NCBI GenBank assembly: GCA_002869435.1
Contig: PKSX01000017.1
Coordinates: 1-52,779, forward strand
Direction of reading: 5' to 3'
Source of the DNA: Marinilabiliales bacterium
GTDB taxonomy: Bacteria > Bacteroidota > Bacteroidia > Bacteroidales > DTU049
DNA length: 52,779 nt
The first letter of the stretch is position 1. Each line of letters starts with the position of its first letter. The position numbers were made by a program, and so were the translations under genes. Below, piece by piece: positions 1-9,261 of the stretch. The notes under the pieces were generated by a model. That model saw nothing but the letters and a program-made list of their open reading frames with translations. It was not told the DNA's origin and ran no database searches.

Positions 1-1
1 G

Positions 2-712
2 GACGGTTCAGCCGATGTTACGGTATCAGGAGCCACCAGTCCCCTAACCTATACATGGTCCCATGACCCCGGTCTAAACAGTCCGGGTGCAACAGGGCTT
101 AGTGCAGGTACTTATACCGTAACCGTTGATGACGGCACGTGTCAGGAGATAATTGACATTACTGTATATGCAATTCCCGGTCCGATAGCAGGATTTATGG
201 TTAATCCAACTCAGGCAGATATCGAAAATGCCTTTTTTATGGTAACTGATTTAAGCATCGGCGCCACAAGCTGGTTGTATTATTTTGATGATGGTTGCTC
301 AAGTACCATGCAAAACCCAACTCATGAATACACATCTGAAGGAGACTATACTATCACACAATATGTTTACGATGATTATGGTTGTGTCGACAGTACGACA
401 ATGACGGTTTCTGTTGAAGGCTTATTTGCATTTTATATTCCCAATGCATTCAGTCCCAACGGAGATAACATAAATGACTATTTTCTTCCAAAAGGAATTG
501 GTATAGATGCAGATACCTGGCAAATGAGAATTTATGACCGCTGGGGAAGCACTGTATTTGTTAGTACCGACATTAATCAACCATGGGATGGCATGTATGT
601 ACTCGAAGATATAGATAAAACACCTACAGCAGTATTCGGATATTTCATTACATTCAGGACTGAATCAGGTCTAATTATGGAGTATTACGGACATGTAACT
701 ACACTCCCTTAG
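2..712 (+). CDS. Gliding-motility-associated C-terminal (CHU_C) secreted protein, 3' end only
   Basis: The frame is open from the window edge, so this is the C-terminal ~236 residues of a longer protein. In order it shows the end of a SprB-type repeat ([20 protein letters not shown]), a PKD-like domain starting near PGPIAGF, and a CHU_C/gliding-motility C-terminal domain opening with [12 protein letters not shown] and ending at GHVTTLP. This domain family directs proteins through the Bacteroidota type IX secretion system to the cell surface. The residues match almost one for one the last ~235 residues of the next two genes downstream, so it is the first member of a tandem paralogue array. An internal ATG at 197 is not the start, because similarity continues upstream of it. 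Confidence 0.93.
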   Translation, partial: DGSADVTVSGATSPLTYTWSHDPGLNSPGATGLSAGTYTVTVDDGTCQEIIDITVYAIPGPIAGFMVNPTQADIENAFFMVTDLSIGATSWLYYFDDGCSSTMQNPTHEYTSEGDYTITQYVYDDYGCVDSTTMTVSVEGLFAFYIPNAFSPNGDNINDYFLPKGIGIDADTWQMRIYDRWGSTVFVSTDINQPWDGMYVLEDIDKTPTAVFGYFITFRTESGLIMEYYGHVTTLP

Positions 713-747
713 ATTACGAAATATTTATACAATATCCCATTTAACTT

Positions 748-780
748 TTTGGTTTTTAAGCCATCAAAGTAATATATTTG
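748..780 (+). promoter_or_regulatory. Bacteroidota-type promoter of the 900-3728 gene
   Basis: TTTG at 748-751 (-33 box) and TATATTTG at 773-780 (-7 box) are 21 nt apart, matching the Bacteroidota housekeeping consensus TTTG/TAnnTTTG. The spacer carries ATCAAAGTA, also found at the two following promoters. The predicted start near 787 leaves a ~113-nt leader before the ATG at 900. Confidence 0.7.
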
Positions 781-899
781 GGTATTAATTCCTTGAAAAG
801 GTTCTTTAAATTAATTAGTTTTGGAAACTTTATCCACAGAATCCATTATTAATAAATGAAGTCATAATAAGAAATTAGCACCCACCTAAAGCTGTTTTT

Positions 900-3728
900 A
901 TGTTGAAAAATGCTGTATTCTTTGTATCGTTTCTTATAATAAGCGGGTTATCAATGGCTCAAACTCAGATAGCTGTGTGTCCTCAGATAAACACTTTCTC
1001 ATCGATGACCAGAGGGTATTATTTTACTGCTCCATGTGATTTCGTTATTTGCGGATTGTATATTCCTACTGATGCTTCAACAGGACTGCAGTCTGTGGAG
1101 GTTGTTAGGTTTACTGCGGGAGCACCACCGGCATATTCTGCTACAACGAATAGTTTTGTATCTCTTTTTTATCAGTCTAACTGGCCTACAAACACAATGA
1201 TACCCTGTAATGTACAAGTAAATACAGGTGATATTATTGGTGTTTATGGTTCCAGAGGCGCAGCAGTTAATTCATACGGTGCTGCTAATTGCGCAACAAC
1301 AATAATGGGAAATGCTGTTACATTGTATCGTAGCGGAATGCAATTTGATCTTGCAACACAACAGATGCATGACATTTGGTATGAGGATTATAACATTGGC
1401 AGAGTGTTTATGTACATAAACTGCTGCCCTACTGCTGATTTCACAATTGACTCTGTAATCTGCCTGGGTGACACTGCAACAGCGGTCTATACGGGCAGCG
1501 GAGTACCTCCGGCAACAACTTTTGACTGGGATTTTAATGGTGGAACTCCTGCCACAGCCAATACAATAGGACCTCATGATGTAACATGGGCAACACCGGG
1601 TGTAAAAACAGTTACACTTGATGTTTTTCAGGCTTCATGTGCCACGGCGAGTGAAAGTCATACCGTAAATGTATTAGCACCCCCAACAATAAGTGCAAGT
1701 GCAAGTCCTGCTTCTATATGTGACGGTGAGAATACAACACTCACTGCTAGTGGTGGCGATACTTATTTATGGAGTACCGGTGGAACCGGATCAAGTATTA
1801 ATGTTAATCCTGCTTCATCAACCACATACACTGTTACAGGTACAACAACAGCCGGCTGTACTGGTACGGCTTCGGTGTATGTGACGGTTAGTCCACTTCC
1901 GGTTATAACTGTTGCCAACCAAACCATTTGCGATGGTGAAACAGCAACACTTTCCGCAAATGGTGCAGCCACCTACAGCTGGAGCAATGGTGGAAATACA
2001 GCTGCAATTTCAGTATCACCTTCATCCACAACAGTGTATACAGTTACAGGAACCAGTGCTGCAGGATGTACAGGAACGGCATCAGCTACAGTTACGGTTA
2101 ATCCCCTGCCCAATATTACTATATCAGCAAATCCGGCTTCTGTGTGTGCGGGAAACAGTTCAACGCTAACAGCTAGTGGAGGAACTAATTATTCCTGGAG
2201 TACGAGTTCAACAGGAAGCAGTATTACAGTAAACCCTACATCCACTACAACTTATGGAGTTACCGGAACTGATGCCAACGGCTGTTCAAACACTGCTGAC
2301 ATTAATGTTACAGTTCTTCCCGGACCGGTTGTTACTGCAACAGGTGCTACAATTTGTGAAGGTGCAACGGCAAATATTACTGCTTCCGGAGCTGCAAACT
2401 ACACATGGGATAATAGTATGACGGGGTCCAGCATTAATGTTAATCCAACATCGACTACTACATATACTGTTTCAGGAACGGATGGCAGCGGTTGCACAGG
2501 AACTGCTACTGCAGTTGTAACAGTAAATCCATTACCTGTAATAACTACAACCAATGATGAAATTTGTGAAGGAGAAACAGCTACCATTACTGCATCAGGT
2601 GGAACAACATATACGTGGAGTTCTGGTGGCAATGGTAGTACAGAAAATGTTACACCTTCAACGACTACCACATATAGCGTAACAGGAACAGATGCAAATG
2701 GATGCTCAAATACCAACTCTGCTGTGGTTACTGTAAATCAAAATCCTTCTATTGCTATATCGACAACACCGGATGCATGTAACAGTTCAAATGGTACTGC
2801 CACTGCAACTCCCACGGGTGGTCTTTCGCCATATCTGTATGAATGGAGTACTTCTCCGGCTCAAACTACAAACCCTGCTACAAACTTATCTGCCAATACT
2901 TACACTGTTACTGTAACAGATGATAATGGATGTACAGCTACAGCATCTGCCGTTGTTGACCCACTGGCAGGCTTTACACTTAGTTCTGCCACCACTGATG
3001 AACACTGTGACATGGAAGATGGAACTGCTACGGTTGTAGTTACAGGAGCCCTCGGCCCCCTTACCTATGTATGGTCTCATGATCCGGGGCTTAACAGCCC
3101 TAATGCCAACGGCATAAGCGCTGGAACGTATACCGTTTCTGTTGATGATGGTACGTGTCAGGATGTAATTACTATTACTGTATATGCACAACCAGGGCCG
3201 GTAGCGGGGTTTATGGTTAATCCCACTCAGGCAGATCTTGAAAATGCGCTATTCACAATAACTGATTTAAGCATTGGTGGTACCAGCTGGATGTATTATT
3301 TTGATGATGGCGGTTTTAGCAATATGCAAAACCCGACTCATACATACACATCGGAAGGAGAATACACCATAACACAATATGTTTACGATGATTACAGCTG
3401 CGAAGACAGTGCATCAATGAGTGTTACTGTTGAAGGTTTATTTGCATTCTATATACCTAATGCATTTAGTCCGAATGGAGATAACAGAAATGATTATTTC
3501 CTTCCAAAAGGGATCGGTATAGACCCCGACACCTGGATCATGAGAATATACGATCGGTGGGGTCATACTGTTTTTGTCAGTACTGATATTAACCAACCTT
3601 GGGATGGTGAGTATACTCTGGAGGATATAAATAAAACTCCTACTGCAGTATTTGGATATTTTATTTCATTTAAAACTGAATCAGGAATACTGAAAAAGTA
3701 TTATGGACATGTGACTACATTACCGTAA
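900..3728 (+). CDS. Secreted multidomain surface protein: PKD, five Ig-like repeats, two SprB repeats, CHU_C tail
   Basis: This 942-residue protein has a signal peptide (residues 1-20, ending SMAQ), then a Cys-containing N-terminal domain of no family I recognise (~22-175), a PKD-like domain (~178-259), five ~70-residue Ig-like repeats (~262-617; each has ICxGExxTxTASG, a W core and [14 protein letters not shown]), two SprB-type repeats (~617-768; YEWSTx[18 protein letters not shown] and TYVWSHDPGLNS), a second PKD-like domain and a CHU_C gliding-motility C-terminal domain (~848-942). The tail predicts type IX secretion and surface attachment; adhesin or gliding-related function is inference. 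The ATG sits in a context (GCTGTTTTTATG) repeated at the next paralogue. The whole N-terminal domain is shared with the 3876-6071 gene. Confidence 0.93.
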   Translation: MLKNAVFFVSFLIISGLSMAQTQIAVCPQINTFSSMTRGYYFTAPCDFVICGLYIPTDASTGLQSVEVVRFTAGAPPAYSATTNSFVSLFYQSNWPTNTMIPCNVQVNTGDIIGVYGSRGAAVNSYGAANCATTIMGNAVTLYRSGMQFDLATQQMHDIWYEDYNIGRVFMYINCCPTADFTIDSVICLGDTATAVYTGSGVPPATTFDWDFNGGTPATANTIGPHDVTWATPGVKTVTLDVFQASCATASESHTVNVLAPPTISASASPASICDGENTTLTASGGDTYLWSTGGTGSSINVNPASSTTYTVTGTTTAGCTGTASVYVTVSPLPVITVANQTICDGETATLSANGAATYSWSNGGNTAAISVSPSSTTVYTVTGTSAAGCTGTASATVTVNPLPNITISANPASVCAGNSSTLTASGGTNYSWSTSSTGSSITVNPTSTTTYGVTGTDANGCSNTADINVTVLPGPVVTATGATICEGATANITASGAANYTWDNSMTGSSINVNPTSTTTYTVSGTDGSGCTGTATAVVTVNPLPVITTTNDEICEGETATITASGGTTYTWSSGGNGSTENVTPSTTTTYSVTGTDANGCSNTNSAVVTVNQNPSIAISTTPDACNSSNGTATATPTGGLSPYLYEWSTSPAQTTNPATNLSANTYTVTVTDDNGCTATASAVVDPLAGFTLSSATTDEHCDMEDGTATVVVTGALGPLTYVWSHDPGLNSPNANGISAGTYTVSVDDGTCQDVITITVYAQPGPVAGFMVNPTQADLENALFTITDLSIGGTSWMYYFDDGGFSNMQNPTHTYTSEGEYTITQYVYDDYSCEDSASMSVTVEGLFAFYIPNAFSPNGDNRNDYFLPKGIGIDPDTWIMRIYDRWGHTVFVSTDINQPWDGEYTLEDINKTPTAVFGYFISFKTESGILKKYYGHVTTLP

Positions 3729-3768
3729 TTCAACATTTCATTGTGACAAATTTCTTTTAACTTTTTGG
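3717..3768 (+). repeat. 52-bp intergenic direct repeat, copy 1
   Basis: Positions 3717-3768 are identical to 6060-6111. The repeat runs from the last codons of one paralogue through the stop, the spacer and the -33 box of the next gene's promoter. It indicates that gene-plus-promoter was the unit duplicated. Confidence 0.9.
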
Positions 3769-3796
3769 TTTCAATACTATCAAAGTAGTATATTTG
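3764..3796 (+). promoter_or_regulatory. Bacteroidota-type promoter of the 3876-6071 gene
   Basis: TTTG at 3764-3767 and TATATTTG at 3789-3796 with a 21-nt spacer containing ATCAAAGTA. A start about 7 nt downstream (~3803) falls after the ATG at 3798, which therefore cannot be the translation start; the ATG at 3876 then has a ~73-nt leader. Confidence 0.7.
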
Positions 3797-3875
3797 GATG
3801 ATAATTCCATTTATGGGTTCTTCGATGAATATTCCGGAACCGAAAAATGAAATTACACTCACTAATGCTATTTTT

Positions 3876-6071
3876 ATGTTTAAAAAAGCTTTTTTCTTAG
3901 TATCTTCCCTATTAATTAGCGTGTTATCAATCGCTCAGACTCAGATTCCTCTTTGCCCGATGCAAACAACATTTAGCTCTATGTCAAGAGGCTATCATTT
4001 TACTGCCCCATGCGATTTCACTATTTGTGGATTATTTGTGGCTGACGATGCTTCAACTGGATTACAATCGGTTGAGGTTGTGAGATTCACAGCAGGAGCA
4101 CCACCTGCCTATTCTGCTACAACAAATAGTTTTGTTTATTTGTTTTATCAGGCTTTGTATCCTACCAACACCATGATTCCCTGTGATATACAAGTGAATA
4201 CTGGTGATATTATCGGCGTATACGGGTGCAGACAACCCAGTTCAATAAATTCTTATGGTCAGGCACAATGTCCTACGACGATTATGGGATTTCCTGTAAC
4301 CCTTGAAAGAAGTGGTATGCAGTTCGATCTCTCCACGCAACAAATGCATGATATCTGGTCAGAAGTAAATTATTATGTTGGAAGAATTTTCATGTATATC
4401 AACTGCTGCCCAACTCCCGATTTTACAATTGATTCTGTAATTTGTCTTGGTGACACTGCCACAGCCAATTACATTGGTAGTGGCGTTCCTCCGGCAGCTA
4501 GTTTTAGCTGGGATTTCGGTGGTGGAATTCCTGCTACAGCAAATACAATAGGACCTCATGATGTGACCTGGGCAACAACAGGTATTAAAACTGTTACACT
4601 CGATGTTTCGCAGGTTCAATGCCCTACTGTAAGCGATACTCAAACTGTATCAGTAATTGCTTTACCGGTTGCAAATGCAGGAACTAATGACACTATCTGT
4701 AATGGTGAGTCCACTACTCTTATAGCAAGCGGAGGAACAAATTATATATGGAGTAATGGTACAACTACTGCCTCTAATACTGTGAGTCCGACTACTACTA
4801 CAACGTATACAGTAACAGTGGATAATGGTGGTGGCTGTAGCAATACAGCTTCTGTAGATGTAATTGTAAACCCGCTTCCAACCATTACTGTTACCGATCC
4901 AATAATATGTGATGGTGAAACTGCAACCATAACTGCATCGGGAGGAGTAAACTATTTATGGGATAATAGTATGACCGGCTCAAACATTAATGTTACTCCT
5001 TCAAGCACAACAACATACACCGTTACCGGTACTGATGTAAATGGTTGTACAGGAACGGCAACTGCTACGGTTACGGTTAACCCAAATCCCACTGTTACAA
5101 TTACAAGTATTCCTGACACATGTAATGCAAACGTGGGAACAGCTACTGCTTCGCCTTCCGGTGGATTGGCACCATATTTTTATGAATGGAGTACTGCTCC
5201 GCCTCAAACCACTAACCCTGCTGTTAATCTGGCTGCAAATACATACACTGTAACTGTTACTGATGATAACGGTTGTACTGGTACGGCAGATATTACAATA
5301 AGCAATGAAACCGGTTTCACTTTAAGTTCTACATCAAATGATGAACATTGTGAACAGATGGACGGGTCAGCAAATGTTATTGCTTCAGGGGCAAATCTTC
5401 CTTTAACCTATACATGGTCTCACGATCCGGGTTTAAATAGTCCTACTGCAACCGGTTTGAGTGCAGGAACCTATACCGTTACTGTTGAAGACGGTTATTG
5501 TCTGCAAACTATTGATATCACCGTTAATGCAATACCTGGTCCTACAGCCGGATTTACAGTAAATCCTACTCAGGCTGATATTGAAAATGCACTCTTCACA
5601 ATTAGTGATATGAGTGTTGGTGCTACTTCATGGTTATATTATTTTGGCGATGGAAATTCAAGTACAATGCAAAATCCCATAAATGAATATACTTCTGAGG
5701 GTCAGTACACAATTATTCAGTATGTATTTGATAATGAAGGATGCGAAGACAGTGCAAGTGTAGAGGTTATCGTTGAGGGATTATTTACATTTTATATTCC
5801 AAATGCCTTCAGCCCGAACGGTGATAATAGAAATGACTATTTTCTACCCAAAGGTATCGGTATAGATGCCAATACATGGAATATGAGGATCTACGACCGC
5901 TGGGGTCGCACAGTATTCGTAAGTACTGATATTAACCAACCCTGGGATGGTGAGTATTTTTTGGAAGATGTAGACAAAACTCCTACTACGGTATTCGGTT
6001 ATTACATATCCTTTAAAACTGAAACAGGATTACTGAAAGAGTATTACGGACATGTTACAACATTACCGTAA
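3876..6071 (+). CDS. Secreted multidomain surface protein: PKD, two Ig-like repeats, two SprB repeats, CHU_C tail
   Basis: This 731-residue paralogue of the 900-3728 product has a signal peptide (MFKKAFFLVSS...SIAQ), the same Cys-containing N-terminal domain, a PKD-like domain (DFTIDSVICLG...GIKTVTLDVSQ), only two Ig-like repeats, two SprB-type repeats, a PKD-like domain with a YYFGDG core, and the CHU_C tail ([12 protein letters not shown] to GHVTTLP). It is predicted to be exported by type IX secretion. I chose ATG 3876 over 3798 because the signal peptide starts there, the promoter's -7 box lies at 3789-3796, and the start context matches the paralogue. The second Ig-like repeat looks chimeric: its first part matches the ICDGETATL unit type and its middle the WDNSMTGS unit type of the neighbouring genes. 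Confidence 0.92.
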   Translation: MFKKAFFLVSSLLISVLSIAQTQIPLCPMQTTFSSMSRGYHFTAPCDFTICGLFVADDASTGLQSVEVVRFTAGAPPAYSATTNSFVYLFYQALYPTNTMIPCDIQVNTGDIIGVYGCRQPSSINSYGQAQCPTTIMGFPVTLERSGMQFDLSTQQMHDIWSEVNYYVGRIFMYINCCPTPDFTIDSVICLGDTATANYIGSGVPPAASFSWDFGGGIPATANTIGPHDVTWATTGIKTVTLDVSQVQCPTVSDTQTVSVIALPVANAGTNDTICNGESTTLIASGGTNYIWSNGTTTASNTVSPTTTTTYTVTVDNGGGCSNTASVDVIVNPLPTITVTDPIICDGETATITASGGVNYLWDNSMTGSNINVTPSSTTTYTVTGTDVNGCTGTATATVTVNPNPTVTITSIPDTCNANVGTATASPSGGLAPYFYEWSTAPPQTTNPAVNLAANTYTVTVTDDNGCTGTADITISNETGFTLSSTSNDEHCEQMDGSANVIASGANLPLTYTWSHDPGLNSPTATGLSAGTYTVTVEDGYCLQTIDITVNAIPGPTAGFTVNPTQADIENALFTISDMSVGATSWLYYFGDGNSSTMQNPINEYTSEGQYTIIQYVFDNEGCEDSASVEVIVEGLFTFYIPNAFSPNGDNRNDYFLPKGIGIDANTWNMRIYDRWGRTVFVSTDINQPWDGEYFLEDVDKTPTTVFGYYISFKTETGLLKEYYGHVTTLP

Positions 6072-6111
6072 TTCAACATTTCATTGTGACAAATTTCTTT
6101 TAACTTTTTGG
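6060..6111 (+). repeat. 52-bp intergenic direct repeat, copy 2
   Basis: Identical to 3717-3768. It spans the 3' end of the second paralogue and the -33 box of the third paralogue's promoter. Confidence 0.9.
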
Positions 6112-6139
6112 GTTCTACACCATCAAAGTATTATATTTG
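6107..6139 (+). promoter_or_regulatory. Bacteroidota-type promoter of the 6157-9261 gene
   Basis: TTTG at 6107-6110 and TATATTTG at 6132-6139 with a 21-nt spacer containing ATCAAAGTA. The predicted start near 6146 leaves a leader of about 11 nt before the ATG at 6157, much shorter than at the two upstream paralogues. Confidence 0.7.
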
Positions 6140-6156
6140 GGTAATATTTGCGCCTT

Positions 6157-9100
6157 ATGATACGAAATACCGGTATTTTCATTGTACTGGTAAGTTTTAT
6201 ACTTACCGGTAGTCCATTATTTACATTTTCTCAGACTTCAGTAATAGTCGATTCGTGTTTTTCCACTACATCACCGGGTCATCCCTTTCCGGGTTCAACG
6301 GATATTTATAACACAAGTTCTGCTGATGTTGCTGAATGGACCGGAAGTGCCTGGACAGGCCAATGGTCTCATGCAAACGTAACACTCGCCCCACCTTGTA
6401 CGCCAACAGGAAACTGCAGGGCATTCTGGATTGGTGCCAGCTCGGGGTGGACTACCGTAGGAGAAGGTTTTGGACTTAGACTCAATAATCCCCTTGTAAC
6501 CGGTGTAAGCTATTCATTTACTTTCACATATGTTAGTCACGGAACTGCCAGTACCGGTAGTTTTGCCCCAAATGTATATACCAATACAAGTGGTGCTTTA
6601 GGGGGGGCTAATTCACTTGGAGCATTACCTGCAGCCGGGACTGCATGGACTACAAATACGTTAACGTTTACAGCATCTGCTGCACAAAATGGTGATAATT
6701 GGATTATACTGCATACAGGCACTTCAACAGGGTCGGGAATGGTATTGTCACAATGTTGCTGTACGGTTGTCAACCCCAACTCAGTTACTGCAACAGCCAC
6801 TCCATCCACTATCTGTGAGGGTGAATCAAGTACATTGAATGCTACTGCCGGATTAGCTGGATCAACTTATACATGGAGTACAGGAGCAACAGGATCTAGT
6901 ACTACTGTTAGCCCTACAACCACAACAACTTATACAGTAACAGTTGATGACGGTGGACAGACTGCAAGTACATCTGTTACCGTAACGGTAAATCCTCTAC
7001 CTACAGTTACTGCCACTGCGTCGCCATCAAGTATTTGCACAGGGAATAGTTCAACACTTACAGCCAGTGGTGCAAGCACATACAGCTGGAGCACAGGAGC
7101 AACAGGGTCTAGTATCTCAGTTAGTCCGGCTTCTACCACAACCTATACTGTTACAGGTACATCTGCTGCAGGATGTTCAAATACTGCATCAGTAACGGTA
7201 ACTGTTTCCGCAGTTCCCAATGTCACAGCTACTGCTTCACCGGGAAGTATTTGCCCTGGTGGTAGTTCTACTCTCACTGCAGGAGGCGCCACGACCTACA
7301 CATGGAGTACCGGTGCCACAGGATCACCTATCAGTGTCAGCCCCGGAACAACAACTACGTATACAGTTACAGGGTCATCAGGTCCTGGCTGCTCAAACAC
7401 TGCTTCAGTTGATGTTATAGTAAATCCCGCCCCGACTATTACAGTTGCAGATCAAATCATTTGCGATGGCGAGACAGCCACATTAACTGCAAGTGGAGCT
7501 GCCATATACAGCTGGAGTACAGGAGGATCAAACAGTTCGATATCTGTTTCTCCGTCTAGTACAACAACATACACAGTAACAGGTACAAATGCTGTGGGAT
7601 GTACCGGAACAACAAGTGCAACAGTTACCGTAAACCCATTGCCAAATATCGCCATCTCGGCAAACCCTGCATCTGTATGTCCAGGGAATAATTCAATATT
7701 AACAGCTAGTGGTGGCACAAATTACACGTGGAGTACATCGGGTACAGGTACGAGCATAACAGTAAATCCAACCAGTACTACAACATATAGTGTAACCGGC
7801 ACAGATGCCAATGGCTGTTCAAACACAGCCGACATTAATGTTACAGTATTGCCCGGTCCTGTGGTAACAACAACAGGAGCCACCATTTGCGAAGGTGAAA
7901 CAGCAAATATAACAGCATCCGGAGCGACGAATTATGTATGGGATAACAGTATGACCGGCTCAAGTATTAATGTTAGTCCGACATCAACAACAACATATAC
8001 TGTTTCCGGTACTGACGGGAGCGGATGCACAGGAATTGCAACAGCAATTGTTACTGTAAATCCTCTGCCCACAATTACTTCTACTGATGATGAAATATGC
8101 GAAGGAGAGACTGCAACAATTTCAGCGGCAGGAGGAAATACATATAGTTGGAGCTCAGGCGGCACAAATGCAACAGAAAATGTTTCTCCAACCACAACCA
8201 CAACATATTATGTAACCGGTACAGATGCAAACGGGTGTTCAAACACCTCATCCTCAGTGGTTACAGTAAATGATGCACCATTTATTGGTTCTACAAACAC
8301 AACAGCCGATTATTGTGATTCAGGGAACGGCACAGCCTCTGTCTCCCCAACGGGCGGAACTACTCCATATTTATACAACTGGAGTACCAACCCGGCACAA
8401 ACATCCAATCCGGCTATTGATCTTACAGCAGGAACATATACCGTTACAGTAACTGATGATAACGGGTGCTCTTCTACTGCTTCTGTAACGGTAAGTGCAC
8501 AGGCTGGATTCACACTTAGTTCCAGCAGCGAAGCCGAACATTGTGAACAAATGGACGGAATAGCTCAGGTCATTGTTACCGGAGCAGTTAATCCGGTGAA
8601 TTACTCTTGGTCTCACGACCCTGGGGTAACAACAGATATGGCAACCGGTCTAAGTTCTGGGGTCTACACCGTTACAGTTGATGACGGCCAATGTGTTAGG
8701 ACTATTGATATAACAGTTGGTTCTATGGCGGGGCCGACAGCCGGATTCTTCATCAATCCAACTCAATTAACAATGGATGATCCTACCATTTCAGTTATTG
8801 ACCAATCTGTAGGAGCTACAACATATTATTATGAAACCGGAGATGGGAATTCATACACATCACCAAGCTATCAACACAGCTATGGTATTGACGGCGAATA
8901 TGTGGTAATGCAAATTGTATATGATGATTTTGGTTGTACCGATACCATGTATCAAACAGTAATTGTAAACGAAAGTTTTGCCATATATATTCCTAATGCT
9001 TTCAGCCCGAACGGAGATGGTCGAAACGATTACTGGCATCCTTCAGGTATTGGAATTGATCCAGATACATGGCATATGCGCATATACGATCGCTGGGGGC

Positions 9101-9261
9101 ATACCGTATTTGTGACAACAGATATCAATAAAGCGTGGAATGGTAATTTTAATGGAGACGTAAACGAATGTTCACAGGGAGTATACAGCTACCACATCAT
9201 TTTTAAAACCACAACAGGAAAAGATAAAGAGTATTTTGGCCGTGTAACTAAACTGCCTTAG
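6157..9261 (+). CDS. Secreted multidomain surface protein: seven Ig-like repeats, two SprB repeats, PKD, CHU_C tail
   Basis: This 1034-residue protein has a signal peptide ([16 protein letters not shown]...TFSQ), an N-terminal ~180-residue domain rich in W, G and T that differs from that of the two preceding paralogues and looks like a beta-sandwich (inferred), seven ~70-residue Ig-like repeats (ICEGESSTL / [12 protein letters not shown] / TTTYTVTG), two SprB-type repeats ([20 protein letters not shown]), a PKD-like domain and a CHU_C tail ([17 protein letters not shown] ... GRVTKLP). It is expected to be a type IX secretion cargo. An in-frame TTG at 6148 lies too close to the -7 box to be the start. 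Repeats 4-7 match, in order, repeats 2-5 of the 900-3728 product, while the first domain has been swapped. The last 14 bp overlap the convergent flippase gene. Confidence 0.92.
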   Translation: MIRNTGIFIVLVSFILTGSPLFTFSQTSVIVDSCFSTTSPGHPFPGSTDIYNTSSADVAEWTGSAWTGQWSHANVTLAPPCTPTGNCRAFWIGASSGWTTVGEGFGLRLNNPLVTGVSYSFTFTYVSHGTASTGSFAPNVYTNTSGALGGANSLGALPAAGTAWTTNTLTFTASAAQNGDNWIILHTGTSTGSGMVLSQCCCTVVNPNSVTATATPSTICEGESSTLNATAGLAGSTYTWSTGATGSSTTVSPTTTTTYTVTVDDGGQTASTSVTVTVNPLPTVTATASPSSICTGNSSTLTASGASTYSWSTGATGSSISVSPASTTTYTVTGTSAAGCSNTASVTVTVSAVPNVTATASPGSICPGGSSTLTAGGATTYTWSTGATGSPISVSPGTTTTYTVTGSSGPGCSNTASVDVIVNPAPTITVADQIICDGETATLTASGAAIYSWSTGGSNSSISVSPSSTTTYTVTGTNAVGCTGTTSATVTVNPLPNIAISANPASVCPGNNSILTASGGTNYTWSTSGTGTSITVNPTSTTTYSVTGTDANGCSNTADINVTVLPGPVVTTTGATICEGETANITASGATNYVWDNSMTGSSINVSPTSTTTYTVSGTDGSGCTGIATAIVTVNPLPTITSTDDEICEGETATISAAGGNTYSWSSGGTNATENVSPTTTTTYYVTGTDANGCSNTSSSVVTVNDAPFIGSTNTTADYCDSGNGTASVSPTGGTTPYLYNWSTNPAQTSNPAIDLTAGTYTVTVTDDNGCSSTASVTVSAQAGFTLSSSSEAEHCEQMDGIAQVIVTGAVNPVNYSWSHDPGVTTDMATGLSSGVYTVTVDDGQCVRTIDITVGSMAGPTAGFFINPTQLTMDDPTISVIDQSVGATTYYYETGDGNSYTSPSYQHSYGIDGEYVVMQIVYDDFGCTDTMYQTVIVNESFAIYIPNAFSPNGDGRNDYWHPSGIGIDPDTWHMRIYDRWGHTVFVTTDINKAWNGNFNGDVNECSQGVYSYHIIFKTTTGKDKEYFGRVTKLP

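Noticed and set aside
3798..3875. ATG 3798 as start of the second complete array gene
   Set aside because: It is two bases past the -7 box, upstream of the predicted transcript start, and would add 26 residues before a clear signal peptide.
1272..8616. Many minus-strand and alternative-frame open frames of 60-105 codons inside the Ig-like repeat genes
   Set aside because: They lie opposite highly repetitive Thr/Ser codons, have no signal or domain features, and recur at the same place in each repeat, as shadow frames do.
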